A stretch of DNA of 64,000 bases from Trichobilharzia regenti (GCA_944472135.2 OX235262.1:83984903-84048902); one strand, 5' to 3'. Positions 43,085 through 53,744 are shown, numbered from the stretch's first letter. Numbers and translations: made by a program. Notes: generated by a model from the letters alone, not told the origin.

Positions 43085-43622
43085 AATTCAAGTATTGTTT
43101 GTAGGGATTTGGTTGATTGGTTACAGGATTTAATCATTAGCTGACATCAGTTAGAAAACCATTGGAAAACCTGGGAGTAATGGAAAGCTGTTTCGTCCTA
43201 GTTTGGAACTCTTCAGCACTACGCACCCACCAACAGGGTTCGAATCCAGGACCTTCTGGTTACAAGGCAAGCTCGTATACAATTAAGCCACTGGAACCCG
43301 ACCTAATGTCACATGAATTCTAACTTCTGCCAATTCACGACATAGCGCGACTCCTAGCCAATATCTTCGGCGATTATATGTCCTCACACCCGACCAGCTG
43401 CACCCTACTGGTCACAACTTCTCACTGGAACCCCAGGTAACTAACTACCTGAATAGGGTAAGTCACTAGTGAGTCCCGGTGGGTGCGTGGTGCTGAAGAG
43501 TTCCAAACTAGGACGAAACAGCTTTCCATTACTCCCAGGTTTTCCAATGGTTTTCTAACTGATGTCAGCTAATGATTAAATCCTGTAACCAATCAACCAA
43601 ATCCCTACAAACAATACTTGAA
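43085..43622. mobile_element. Family B tRNA-hammerhead inverted pair
   Basis: A complete minus unit (43085-43472) joined to the 3' part of a plus unit (43475-43622). Both hammerheads have core CTGAAGA, stem II GTTC/GGAC (one G-U), GAA, ACAGCTTT, C. In the minus copy stem I is GTAGTG/CATTAC, still six pairs although both strands differ from the consensus GTACTG/CAGTAC. Ends read TTCAAGTATTG and its complement. Confidence 0.88.
43170..43225 (-). ncRNA. Hammerhead ribozyme, family B variant
   Basis: Minus strand: GTAGTG, CTGAAGA, GTTC-CAAACTA-GGAC, GAA, ACAGCTTT, C, CATTAC. The core is intact and stem I is maintained by paired changes; stem III has lost its full palindrome (C to T). Confidence 0.7.
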
Positions 43623-43969
43623 TTAATTCACTATTATCAATCTCATATGCTCCTTTTGTATATTTTCACACCCTCTTCACACTTGTTAAATTGACACTCA
43701 AATACCTTTATTCTTACTCAAGAGCAATTTTAACATTATCAAACTTCTATCTTTGTGCCGTTGAGTACCATGTAATTTACAACTTTTAATTTTCACTTCT
43801 AAAGACACTTATGATTAATTATATCAATTATTTCACAACCAAACATATCTAAAATGTATAGGGGAATCAGACTACTTCAGGAGTTCTTTTCATTATGAAC
43901 GAAAACAACAGCGATACTTGTTTTAAGACTGAATGACAATATTTTCTGTGGTTTCTTCACACTATTATT

Positions 43970-44640
43970 GCGTAATTCCTTTAGTTCCTAGACGAACGTA
44001 GGGCTTCAGCAGCACGTCTCCATTGCATTCGGTTCTCTGCCAACGTTTTCACATGGCTCCAGATCTGTCTACATGCTTTTATTTCCCCTTCACATGACCT
44101 CCTCCATGCCACCGTCATACTGACGACTGACTCGCCGCTTTCCATTTGGGCTCCACACAAGAGAGAACCTGGCATTTATTGTCACCTGATGGTTTTCGTA
44201 GAGTATGACCAATCCACCTTCATTTCTCTCTGCAGATTTAATGCCCAATCGGTTCCTGCTGGGTTGGTTTGCTCATTGCCAGAGGTCCCTTCCGATGATC
44301 TTTCCTGGCCATCTGATCATGAGTAGTATTGAACAAAAGTCTGTAGTTTGTTCAAAGCACCCTTCGTGACGCGTCAAGTCTCTGATCCGTATAGTAGCAC
44401 TGACTTCACATTGGAGTTGAAAATCCGGATCTTATTTTTCATGCTGAATGCTACTGATCTCTACAAAGACTTCAGAGAAATGAAAGCCTGCCTTGCTTTC
44501 TTGATCTTCGCTTTGATATCCTAGTCAGTTCTGTCCACCTGTAGTTGAAATGACTATGCTACCCAGGTAGGTAGATAATGGAGTTTGCTTCTTTCCGATT
44601 TCTCCCATTTATGCTGGTTGATTATTGTCTGTTGTTGTTG
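43970..44640 (-). pseudogene. RTE-clade retrotransposon, 3' part
   Basis: Minus strand: INGRN-type start near 44620, then FKLKIRIFN/NSNVKSVLLYGSE, NKLQTFV, LKIRWP-type remains, SVVSMTVAWRRSCEGEIKAC and AENRMQWRRAAEALRSSRN at the 3' end (43981). Very like 5600-6325. Its upstream edge abuts a SINE at 44660. Confidence 0.82.
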
Positions 44641-44659
44641 GTAAAGTGAAAAAAGGTAT

Positions 44660-44863
44660 ATTTAAATTTTTTTTGATTTTTTTGATTTACAGCTTGATTC
44701 CACACTGTATTTTTGGTACAAGTATGGAATTTTCAGCATGGATATCGGTAGCCCAAATTTCGCAGGCCGACCATAGATATCAGGTGTGCGTCGGCGGGTG
44801 CTCGAACCCCGGACCATATGCGTGGTCGGCGAGAGTCCTAACCACTGTGCCACCGACGCACTG
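44660..44863 (-). mobile_element. tRNA-headed SINE (no hammerhead), well preserved
   Basis: Minus strand: TGCGTCGG...CCGACGCA ends of the head pair perfectly, A-box region GGTGGCACAGTGGTTAGG, B-box GGGTTCGAGC, body GATATCTATGGTCGGCC, and a tail with repeated AAAAAAATC-like units at 44660-44690. Same family as 32888-33082. Confidence 0.85.
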
Positions 44864-44928
44864 AACATATCATGAACATATCTATATTTATATTAGTGAT
44901 CGAATACTGACTGAATTAGAATAGAGAT

Positions 44929-45012
44929 TACAGGATTTCATCATGAGCTGACGTTGGTCAGAAAACCATTGGAAAACCCGAAGGAGTACTAGACAGCTGT
45001 TTCTACCTAGTT
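44929..45012 (-). mobile_element. Family B unit, 3' fragment
   Basis: ACAGGATTTCATCATGAGCT to GGAGTACTAGACAGCTGTTTC is the 3' end of family B up to the stem III region, then homology stops. Truncation is inside the hammerhead, close to the GAA. Confidence 0.8.
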
Positions 45013-45014
45013 TA

Positions 45015-45685
45015 AAAATTCTTAATTTATGATAAACTTGATGAATTTCAATCAGCTCTCATGTGATTAATCGATCTGTTGTTGTTCGTGGTTTTCACTT
45101 CTCGGTGTTTCGTTCAGTAAATTTAGAAGCTTTTCCGAACATCTTTTAAAACCCAGATCATTACATAATAATTTGTATACAAAAATTGATAAAATTCTTC
45201 CATAATGAATTCAACCAGCACAGTTGGTATCTATGAGTGCCCTGTCAGCAGATTAGCACTTTGCCCTGTACACAGTTGGGATAAGAATATTCACATGCTA
45301 ATCATTTATCGTTATTACGATATAAAGATAAAGACATATTGGTATACTTGTGAAGAAATTTGACATTTTGCAGTCGAAAAACAATAAATGCAACAAATAT
45401 TGCATACACATGTTTCTTTTTAGATTCTGTTTTGTTCTGAGATCTTTCATGCCTTTATATGTAACTAAGTAGACAGTATTCGAAACAGTACTTTTGGTAT
45501 AAGGATGGATCTTTTAGCATGTAGTAGAGTATTGTATCTAACTCTGTCTTTATAGAGGTAATAATTAAAACAATGCATTTACACTGATAATATTATTCAT
45601 TAAGAATATGAATATAAATGTTAAATGAATTGAAAATATTAACGACAATATAACGATGGAAAAAGAGAAAAGATAGGGTCATTTA
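45015..45685. other. No recognised feature
   Basis: AT-rich DNA without recognised repeats. Confidence 0.4.
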
Positions 45686-45689
45686 CTTA

Positions 45690-46900
45690 GAGTTCCGCAG
45701 TAATTTGGTGATTTCCTGCCCTACACTTTTTTCGTCCCACTAAATGTGTGCTAAATAAGGCATAATAGAGCTTTTGTACCTGGTCTCCTATAGTTGCTTC
45801 TAGTTCTACCTGATGAGACGCAAGAAGAGAATTGTGCATAGAGAGAATGTTCAGAGTCTGACAGGATAATATTTGCCGTTTTCTCGTAAGAGTCAATGCG
45901 TCTATCTACAACAGTGTTAACGAGTTGGTTTAGCGTTACCTCATTCGCCCTACTGACGACTTTTAGTTCCCTACGCAATATAACAAAATCTTACCTAAGT
46001 AGCCTGGTAAACATTAAGGGAGAACGTTAAATAATGATGGGTGGAATACAAAAAATAACAAACTTAGATAGTAGAGATGGAATGGTACCAGATCGTCCTA
46101 ACTTCCTTACATATAGCATCAAACGAAATATCTTTGTGGAAACTGACATGATGTGGGAAAGATCACAAGAAATACACAGTCCAAGGTGTTTAGTTTTAAC
46201 TTCTATGGCGTTTATGATTGTGGAACCATGCGAATTAATCAGTTCATGTACGTCTTGCTTGCATTTGAAAATGAAATTAACCACCCGACATTTAGAGGGA
46301 TTAATTAGGCTTAAGACCATGTGACAAGTACCACTCACTGACTACTTTGTGATTAAAAGCTATCCATTTTTGTAAAATCTGTATGAGAAGTAATAGGCAT
46401 GTAAACAGTCGCCCAACAAATATGCAGGAGAAAGTGGAGATGGATCGGAAACTCTCTGAGGAGACCTCTGGGTGACATCGCGCGCCAAGCCTTCGAGTGG
46501 AACCCGAAAGGGAAGCGGCGAGTGGGACGTCCAAGGTTGACATGGAGGAGATCGTGTGAAGAGGAGTTGAAAGAATATGGACTAACATGGATGCAGGCGA
46601 AAAGTACAGCAGAAGACAGAAGAAAATGGAGACGTGCAGCTGAAGCCCTATGTTCCACTAGGAACCCAATGGAGCAATAATAATAATAATAAACAGTCCG
46701 ATCGTCGGCACACCTGAGAAAATACGCTTCGTCAGAATAGGCCAAGTCATGTAAGAAGAAGGAAAACAGAGAAAGAGAAAGAAGAGACCTTTGAGGAAAG
46801 TCAGCACTATTAAGTGAGGCAGTGGAGGACTTCCGTTTGCGCTTACTGGTTTTTATCAGCAAACTAGGAGTGAAACCACTTATTAGTCCAGTACTCTGCT
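45690..46900 (-). pseudogene. CR1/jockey-type non-LTR retrotransposon, RT to C-terminus
   Basis: Minus strand: TSKRKRKSSTASLNSADFPQ, SLLSLSLFSFFLHDLAYSDE, FLRCADDRTVYMPITS (catalytic ADD intact). Then HKVVSEWYLSHGLKPN, PSKCRVVNFIFKCKQDVHEL, INAIEVKTKHLGLCISCDLS, FRLMLYVRKLGRSGTIPSLL, and finally VTLNQLVNTVVDRRIDSYEK and LYAQFSSCVSSGRTRSNYRR. This is the CR1-like type (as SR1 in S. mansoni). Interrupted at 46411-46689 by an RTE tail. 5'-truncated with frameshifts. Confidence 0.85.
46411..46689 (+). mobile_element. RTE 3' end inserted in the CR1 copy, 9-bp target duplication
   Basis: From GCCCAACAAATATGCAGGAG to (AAT)n, closely matching 15945-16226. It is flanked by TAAACAGTC at 46402-46410 and 46690-46698. 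The 279-bp insert plus 9-bp duplication is 288 bp, a multiple of three, and its reverse strand has no stop in the CR1 frame, so the antisense CR1 frame reads through it. A recent, heavily 5'-truncated RTE insertion. Confidence 0.92.
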
Positions 46901-46904
46901 AGTG

Positions 46905-47295
46905 TAGCGGTAAGCTTGTTTCAAGATAGAAAAACATCCTCATTTAGACATTTAGAAAACAGAAAGATTGAGCGAAGAAATATTTACTTTTCAATTAGAT
47001 CCTCATCTCTGGCTCTACTCTAATATATATAGCATTTTTAATACAATGAAGAGCAATTAAGGAATAAGCGTGTGCACAGGTTGATTACGTAACAGTTTGT
47101 TAAAGAAAATAAAACCATTTGGACAATGATAATTTGTAACTAAGGTTGAAGTGGTCATAAGAATAAAATAATTTTTACAAGGATAACACGTAATTAAAGA
47201 TGTAGTAGTCAGAAAAATAAAATAATTTGGACAATAATAACTTTTATAATTAAAAAAAAATTTTTAGAGGGAAGGGGATGAAGTAGTTCGGTTTG
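46905..47295. other. No recognised feature
   Basis: AT-rich DNA, with a local near-repeat of AAAATAATTTGGACAAT-like segments at about 47110-47245. Confidence 0.4.
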
Positions 47296-47299
47296 TACA

Positions 47300-48125
47300 A
47301 CCATGTAACGATGGCCAAGGTAAGGAAAGTGGCTGTACAGATTTCTTCTGGACACACAAGTTTGGCTTCTTCAGGTGGATTCCTATTGCTTCAGGTGTAT
47401 GTAGAAGACGAACTCGTAAGGCAAAATTAAGATTATTCTGAATGCGATAAATAATTTTAAATGCAGTATTAACATCAACCTTGTGCTCACTATCTACAAG
47501 GTGTGCTAAAATAGAGCTACGAATAGATCTTGTTTGTCCCTTGCTTGACCATGCTGGATGATGTTCGGAAATACGATGATGAACCTACCTAACTCTACGC
47601 CCGATGTAGCTGGCTCCGCAGCTTCAGGCAAACTGGTAGATACACATAGAAGAGGCGAATTTAGGCAGTTTATCCTTATTTCTCGAACGTAGAATAGGAG
47701 TGGTTGAGAAGAGACAACATACCTCTGCTGCATAGTAAGCTCTTTTAACTATATTCTTCAGTCGTGGTGTTATTATTTTGCTGATGTAGTCACCGAGGAA
47801 CTGCAGTTTGATGAACAGTGATTTTTTCGGAACTGTTGCCATACTGACTCTCCTAGGTGCTGAATTCATATTTTTCTCAATGAACTTATCTGGATAACTA
47901 TTTTTTCTAAGTAATTCTCTAATAATCTTAGGCTCATCTTTGAAGCAGTCGTCTGAACAGATTAACCTAGCTCTATGAACCAGACACTTTACCAGGTTAC
48001 GTTTATATTTGAAAGGTACAAAACTCAAAAAATGAGTGTACTGACCTGTTGTAGTAGGTTTCCTGTACATACTCCTTCTTGGTGTGCCATCTTCTTTCCT
48101 TGCCACGAGGACGCCTATGAATGAG
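47300..48125 (-). pseudogene. Penelope-like element, thumb to C-terminal end (best preserved)
   Basis: The frame 48106-47624 reads DGTPRRSMYRKPTTTGQYTH (RT thumb), RARLICSDDCFKDEPK, LRKNSYPDKFIEKNM (linker), LFIKLQFLGDYISKIITPRL, then SSMCIYQFA and a stop. After the stop the nuclease continues: SCGASYIGR, then SEHHPAWSSKGQTRSIRSSI, LAHLVDSEHKVDVNTAFKII, YRIQNNLNFALRVRLLHTPE, AIGIHLKKPNLCVQKKSVQP, ending near 47330. Only one stop and one or two shifts separate it from a complete C-terminal half. The RT palm is missing. Confidence 0.9.
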
Positions 48126-48129
48126 ATAC

Positions 48130-48555
48130 TGACTTATAATTTGTAGATAAGTCTTAAAAATTCAGTATTTAACAGTCAGTTCACAGAACCTTTAGCGTAA
48201 TATTCAAAAGCGTACATCCAGAAATGTTAATTTTTAGTAAACAGTATTACTGCATCAGTTTCTCCTATGAAACTGACAATGATCAAAATGATATCAGCAG
48301 CAAACATCTTGTTACTGTTATTTGCGGCATAAAGAAAGCAGTCGATATGATTGAAATCTAAGCAAGTAATCATATCAAAGGAAAATATGTTTTGAATGTT
48401 TAAATGTCAGCAACAGAATATGAAGACTGGTTTTTTTTAGGATACTTCTAGATTTTAAACTTCGAACTGAGATTTACTGTCAATCTGTAATAACGCTGTA
48501 TTCAAAATGTCATCATCATTTAAAAAATTAATTCATTAATTGGTGACAAATGTAG
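48130..48555. other. No recognised feature
   Basis: AT-rich DNA without recognised repeats. Confidence 0.35.
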
Positions 48556-48559
48556 CAGG

Positions 48560-48905
48560 ATAAAATGAGCTTTTTTGATTGGACACTAAGTAGTGTTATG
48601 AGTCTAGTCCTTCGCTCACTACAGACTGTGTTCTATCAGTCGAATTTGCAGTGTGACCACTATGCCACCAGACGGTTCGCCATTAACGTGTACTGTGTGG
48701 TTGGTTAAATTCATGCGAAAGCCTTGCACCTAGATGTAGTGCTTGCTGACTCTCATCAGCAAGCAGTATCTACGACCTTGAAGGAACTCATGCATTTTTG
48801 ATATATTAACCCTCACCACGAAGTACTACAGTCTAAAGCTTCCTGTCAGTTGCCTCCAACCATCTAATAACAACATTCCACAGTGCAGCCTGATGGTGCG
48901 CCACC
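48560..48905. mobile_element. Family C tRNA-hammerhead SINE pieces in inverted arrangement
   Basis: TTGATTGGACACTAAGTAGT opens a block also seen at 58060. A minus-oriented hammerhead region follows (48737-48790; minus strand TTGCTGATGAGAGTCAGC... TCTAGGTGCAAGGC), then a plus-oriented tail TTCCTGTCAGTTGCCTCCAACC to 48870. The hammerhead is degenerate (GAA lost). Again two oppositely oriented parts. Confidence 0.65.
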
Positions 48906-48974
48906 TAAAATGATGGTCATATTTCAAATTGATTGATAGAATTCAGTTTGTGGCGAACAAAGGAGTAGACGCAT

Positions 48975-49225
48975 GACAATAGTCAGTATCCAATCACAGT
49001 ATCTAGTACAGTCCTACAGGAGGTTAATCGCGCACACGAATACCTCAGTTGTAACGTCTCTTACTGCAGTAGTGCGTGACATGGGTTGGAATCTTACAGC
49101 AGATATGAGTTCCTTCCAAGTTGAAGATACGTCCTACTGAGGAGTGCCAATAAGCAAGAAACCTAGGTACAAGGCTTCCTGCCTATTGATTCCAACCATC
49201 TAATAATATAAGCCCATTTTTTATG
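48975..49225 (+). mobile_element. Family C tRNA-hammerhead SINE
   Basis: AGTCCTACAGGAGGTTAATCG, a tRNA-like head (ATACCTCAGTTGTAACGTCT A-box-like; GGGTTGGAATCTT mutated B-box), GATATGAGTTCCTTCCAAG, hammerhead at 49131-49175, tail TTCCTGCCTATTGATTCC to CATCTAATA. Same order as 58190-58440. Confidence 0.8.
49131..49175 (+). ncRNA. Hammerhead ribozyme, family C, nearly intact
   Basis: CTGAGGA (49137-49143), stem II GTGC/GCAA with loop CAATAA, GAA (49158-49160), stem III ACCTAGGT (49161-49168, perfect palindrome), A as cleavage base, CAAGGC (49170-49175). The three family C copies together suggest an ancestor with GCCTTG/CAAGGC as stem I and GTGC/GCAC as stem II. One stem II pair and part of stem I are lost here. 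Confidence 0.65.
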
Positions 49226-49229
49226 TTTC

Positions 49230-50385
49230 TTGGATTCTACTGAACTGCCCGTAACTCAGACAGTTCTTAAATATTAAAAAGAACAAAGATATTTTGTACA
49301 TACTCTACAATGCTACTTGTTAGACATGGAGATTACCGCTAGAAGTATTTCTCTTTGTGCCCAAACTGAAAGTAACTTCACCTATTCAGCAGAAACGACC
49401 AAACTTTATGATTGTATAATTAATTCATTTCACATGATGCTTTTTACTTATGGCTTTAATAGTCAAGCCAACATAAAAGGGTGGTCACGAAAACGAAAAC
49501 TCCCTTAGAGAATAAAACGAATGGAGGCGATTTGTAAGTTCCAGAAATGTAAGTGCATTCGTAAAAACAGTCAACTATGTTACATAATGCCATAAACGAA
49601 AATTCTAGATTTTATCAAAACTTTGTCTGCTTTGTATGCATAATAATCGGTAGAGTCTTATAGTTTTTCAGTATTGGTATATTAATAGTGGGCATGTCAG
49701 ACTTTTTTTTATTTGTAAAACAGTACTCAGTAGGAAAAATTAATGCACAAAGGTGACTTTATGCTTCATCTGATAAAATAACTGAATAAGTCTTTCTAAA
49801 TTTTCTCATTCTTTTTTTCTTCTTTCGCACCTTATGATTTACGCTTAGTGAAATAGAATGCACTTCAGGTCTATAGCACTGTTTTATATATATATTTATA
49901 TGTCTCGTCAAATAACTTTTCACAGCATGCAATTAATAACTTCCTTAAAATATTATTTTCTATGAAACTGAATTAGTGGATTTAGTTATTATAAAAGTCA
50001 GTCATCTAGCATTTAGTGAACTAAGCTGGGATTTAAATTAGTGACTGATATTCACTACACTTTCTTTTTAATACTGAAGTTTTTGTGGCCAGTATCTTTG
50101 CAGATCATAGAACATCTTATGTGAAATGAGTGGAAATGTAATTATCAGGCAGAGGGATGCCAGCATACTTCTAAGTCGGCAGTTCCGAATATAGTATGAC
50201 TAATGATGAAAATCATGAATTCTTATTTTCGGAGATCTCTCAACAGTGTTTTTTAAATGTAAATCCACAAAAAAAAATGCTTTTTGAGGGCTATATAAAT
50301 TCCATTTCTTCAGAAGATGTTTCACGATATCCCGTTATCCATCTTCACAACATGACCATTACAGTATAGCTATGAAAATGTATAT
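49230..50385. other. No recognised feature
   Basis: AT-rich DNA; no recognised repeat or coding signal. Confidence 0.4.
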
Positions 50386-50389
50386 TCAG

Positions 50390-50522
50390 TGTTGTGTGCT
50401 AATGAAGAGTCCCAATTGGGAACAAAACAGTTGTTCAGTACTAACACGCTTTCAACGGTTATCTAACTGATGGCGATTCCTAATGAAACTTAAATCCAAA
50501 CAAATTTTTACAAACTAATATT
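50390..50522 (+). mobile_element. Family B unit, diverged 3' fragment
   Basis: GTGCTAATGAAGAGTCCCAA, then GGGAACAAAACAGTTGTTCAGTA and TTATCTAACTGATGGCG follow the family B hammerhead-to-3'-end order, with many substitutions. Inactive ribozyme. Confidence 0.7.
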
Positions 50523-50529
50523 AAATAAA

Positions 50530-51265
50530 AACTGCTACTGGTTTAGACAAAGCACAGATGATAAAATATGTTCGAAGTTGGCAATTTCTGTTAGAATTAC
50601 TATTTTGGCTGTGCCACAAGCGTACATTAATTCAATCTCTTCCTATTTGTTCCTAACATGTTAAAAGCGAAAAAGACTTTAAAAGAATGCCAAACATGAT
50701 AAAAACTTCCGATTAACATTGTCTAACTACATAATCTATATCGTGTATTCGAAATCTATGGACAGCATTCTTTCCAATGACTTTGAAACTCTCTCGTGAC
50801 AGATAAAAAACTTCCTATTATGAATGCAAATCTTTTTGATTGTGTATCATACCACATTAGTGATATTAATTTGGTATCAATGAAAAATTGTTTGACATGT
50901 TTTTCAGCATTATTTATCTGAGAGGTTAACAAGTTTCTTACTATCTTCTTATTATTATTGTAGGTCAAACTGACAAAGCCTAAATGAAGCAAACATTGCA
51001 AATAGCCCTAAGCTTCGGCTTTATATTTTATGTCATTGATGAATTTAAAGATGAAATATTACTGCAGATATTTGTTCTTTTCTAAGAATCTGACACAAGC
51101 AATACAAGTTAATAAAGCAGAATTTATTAAATTCACAAATTTATTCAGGACTCATTAGGTTCCATACCCTGAATAATGATTTACCCACTGTTATTGAATG
51201 AATAAAACATTTTTGTAAGGTAGACGTTCATCACTCTGGAATTAGTTTGCGAAGCTTCTCCACTC
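50530..51265. other. No recognised feature
   Basis: AT-rich DNA with no recognised repeats. Confidence 0.35.
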
Positions 51266-51269
51266 AGCA

Positions 51270-51765
51270 TTAACAACAACAAAATTCGGATTTTCAACTT
51301 TGGTGTTAAAGCAGTTACTTCTTCTATATTGGTCAGGAACTTGACGCTTCCATCATGAAGACCTTTTCCAATGGGTGACTCAAGACTTTACTCAGCGGCT
51401 ATTTTTGCAGGCTTCATGGTAAGATCAGAAAGAATTGGCAACAAGAAACTCTAGGAATGAACTAATCAACAACGTACTGCTCAACAAATATGACAAAGAA
51501 AATGCAGTTGGGTGCGACATAATCTGAATAGACCGTTGGGTGACATCACGCACCAGGCAATTGTTCGCTTGAACCACGAGTGGGAAATGATGAGTTGAAC
51601 ATGGATCCGAAGGTGACACGGAGTGGGTCGTATGAGGAGGAGTTGAAGGCTTATGAGCAATCAATGCGCCTAGTGAAGAATGCAGAACAGGATGAAGTAA
51701 AGATATTCTACTGAAGCCTTATGTTTTACTTGGAACCTAAGGGGATAATGGAAATAAAATAAAAC
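51270..51765 (+). pseudogene. RTE-clade retrotransposon, 3' part, decayed
   Basis: Plus strand: NNNKIRIFNFGVKAVTSSIL, SERIGNKKL, QQRTAQQI, RPLGDITHQAIVRLNHEWE and STEALCFTWN near the 3' end; the (AAT)n tail is decayed to GATAATGGAAATAAAAT. Same module as 15720-16211. Confidence 0.75.
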
Positions 51766-51769
51766 ATTT

Positions 51770-52075
51770 CGGCTACGTGTTTTTGAATCATTTATCCTAA
51801 TATAATTCTCAGTAATAGCGTAAGTTAACTTGTTTTCACTTCTGTGTAATAACAACACTATTTCTACAGATGTATACAAGTTTAAAAAGTCAGGCTGAAC
51901 GAAGAATATACTTTATAATAAATCCCCTTTTGGGTTCCTAAACTTATAAAATATTTATTGTCGCAGTAGTAGCCAACTGTGCGCTGGATATATTTTTATG
52001 TAGAATTACAGATTATTTATAGGGTGACAAACGTGATGTGTTGAATGCAGTTACTAAGTATTGTGAAATGAAACG
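51770..52075. other. No recognised feature
   Basis: AT-rich interval. Confidence 0.3.
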
Positions 52076-52079
52076 ATTG

Positions 52080-52490
52080 TGATGCTTAGTTTTAATGAAC
52101 TCATATAGTATGAGAAAGGGAAAGTGGTACATCAGTTCAAAGTCATAAAAGGTGCGAAATTTCAAAAACCAAATAGTTGTAAAGATACATCTGTGGCCAC
52201 TGAATGCCAAATGAATAAGATATTCAAATCCCTAGTTGAGAATAATCTAATTCCTCATTTTACGCTTGACAAATTAAAACCTGCAGGCACACATACACAC
52301 CAAGACTTTATGGTTAACCGAAAGTTCACAGGCATGGAGTACCATTACGTCATATATATGTATGACTCTTCATACCATTCTACAGAAAAGTGGTTGGTAA
52401 AGGCATCGGAACCTTTACATCGTGAACTAGTGAAATTAAATGGAGAAGACGCAATCAGCTTTGTAGAAATTCCATTATAGGGAAATTTTT
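52080..52490 (+). pseudogene. Penelope-like element RT fingers fragment
   Basis: The 118-residue frame 52124-52480 contains FTLDKLKPAGTHTHQDFMVN and MYDSSYHSTEKWLVKASEPL. These match the PLE LRPxGS...GLPKVHK and DMYNSPYHSTAKWLVKxLEP blocks, though the LPKVHK core is scrambled (FMVNRKFTGM). The frame is unusually open for a relic. No palm region follows. Confidence 0.75.
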
Positions 52491-52589
52491 GTTTTGATAA
52501 AGTCTCACAGTGTTATACAGTAATGTTTACTGGTGACGTTTCGAGCACAATTTATTGCTCATAATCATATCAAGGTACTCACACAACTT

Positions 52590-53440
52590 CCTAACTTCAA
52601 TTATAAAGATCCATTATTTTTCACTTGATTTGATTGGCAGTAGTATTTTCCATATTTCGGGTATGAGTGATGAATCATTCCTATTGCATGTGTTGGGTGT
52701 AGACTCGATGAACAAGGATCCATTAATCAACCTCTATCTGCACCTACCTAGATTACTTTTTAGAATTTCAACTCTGTCCCACCCTATTGTGTGGTCGTGT
52801 GTTAATGTATGCATTGCAATTGCTGAGCTTTTTTCTAAATTACCTATCTTCGTGGGGTCGACCATTCTTCTCTTAGCTAAATTCTTATGTTCCGACAATC
52901 TGACTACCTCTGACCTACTAGTTTGACCTATGTAGTTGACCTCACAGTCATTACAGAGTAGTTTGTAAATTATAATATTTTGTCTAATCGGGTCAAGTGG
53001 GTCCTTTAACCTACAGAGCTTGTCCCTGAGTGAGTTTGTAGGTTTAAATGCCAGCCTAATTCCTGCTTTATTCAGAATCCTACGTAGGGTCTCAGATGTC
53101 CCCTCTTTATATGGTATAGCTGTAGATGACTTATATTCTCTCTTATTTATGTTATCATTACTAGTTTTATAATTATTTTTATTTTGTTTTTGGCCTTTAA
53201 TGATCTTCCTAATGAATTTTAAAGGATAGTTATTTAACACCAAAGCCTCTTCTATCTGTTTTATTTCCTCATTTAGGTCTTTTTTCGTGCTACTTAGTGC
53301 TACTGTTTGGTTTGTTAAACGCCTAACTGAGCCTGCCTTAACAGTTAACGGATGAGATGAATTAAAGTCTAAGTATCTATTAGAAGAAAATAACTGTATA
53401 CTTTTCCTAAATGTCCTCCTCACAAAGAAGACAGACGGAT
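52590..53440 (-). pseudogene. Penelope-like element (another subfamily), linker, GIY-YIG and tail
   Basis: A 229-residue minus frame: SVRRLTNQTVALSS, IEEALVLNNYPLKFIRKIIK (linker), SSTAIPYKEGTSETLRRILN, AGIRLAFKPTNSLRDKLCRL, IIYKLLCNDCEVNYIGQTSR (Cys lead-in and complete YIG with Arg), RLSEHKNLAK (Glu, His), AMHTLTHDHTIGWDRVEILK. Homology continues past the stop to RLIKGSLFIESTPNTCNRND. The longest open PLE nuclease frame here; the GIY-YIG residues are present. No RT upstream. Confidence 0.9.
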
Positions 53441-53444
53441 ATAT

Positions 53445-53740
53445 GCACAGGAGCTTATTTCGAAAGAAGACTTAGACGGGTCTGTACATCCATTTTCATA
53501 GCTTCTCACCAGTTCATGAAAAAGGAACTTGTCTTAGTTATAGAATAAAATGCATTTGTTCAGAGGAATACATTAAGAAATATGTGAACTGAAACTTACA
53601 CTGCAACAAAATAGATATTCAAAGAACATTTAAAAAAAGTATATTTCTATGCCTAGAGATAGGATAACGATGGATACCGTAGCTAAGTAACTTTTGTATC
53701 TTAGTTTACAAAGTGAAGATGGCAGCTGACATTCTAAAAT
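53445..53740. other. No recognised feature
   Basis: AT-rich interval between PLE pieces. Confidence 0.3.
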
Positions 53741-53744
53741 ATTG

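Larger units (their letters stand above)
42915..43795. repeat. 0.88-kb palindrome centred on a family B inverted pair
   Basis: Non-element sequence at 42915-43085 is repeated in inverted form at 43622-43795 with almost no differences (for example CACAAAGATAGAAGTTTGAT and its complement). The inverted symmetry therefore continues about 170 bp beyond the mobile unit on both sides, unlike the other foldback units here. It could form a long hairpin or cruciform. Confidence 0.85.

Noticed and set aside
46353..46862. 169-codon minus-strand open frame as a gene
   Set aside because: It is a chimera of CR1 RT sequence, an antisense RTE tail and CR1 again; the frame stays open only because the insertion length is a multiple of three.
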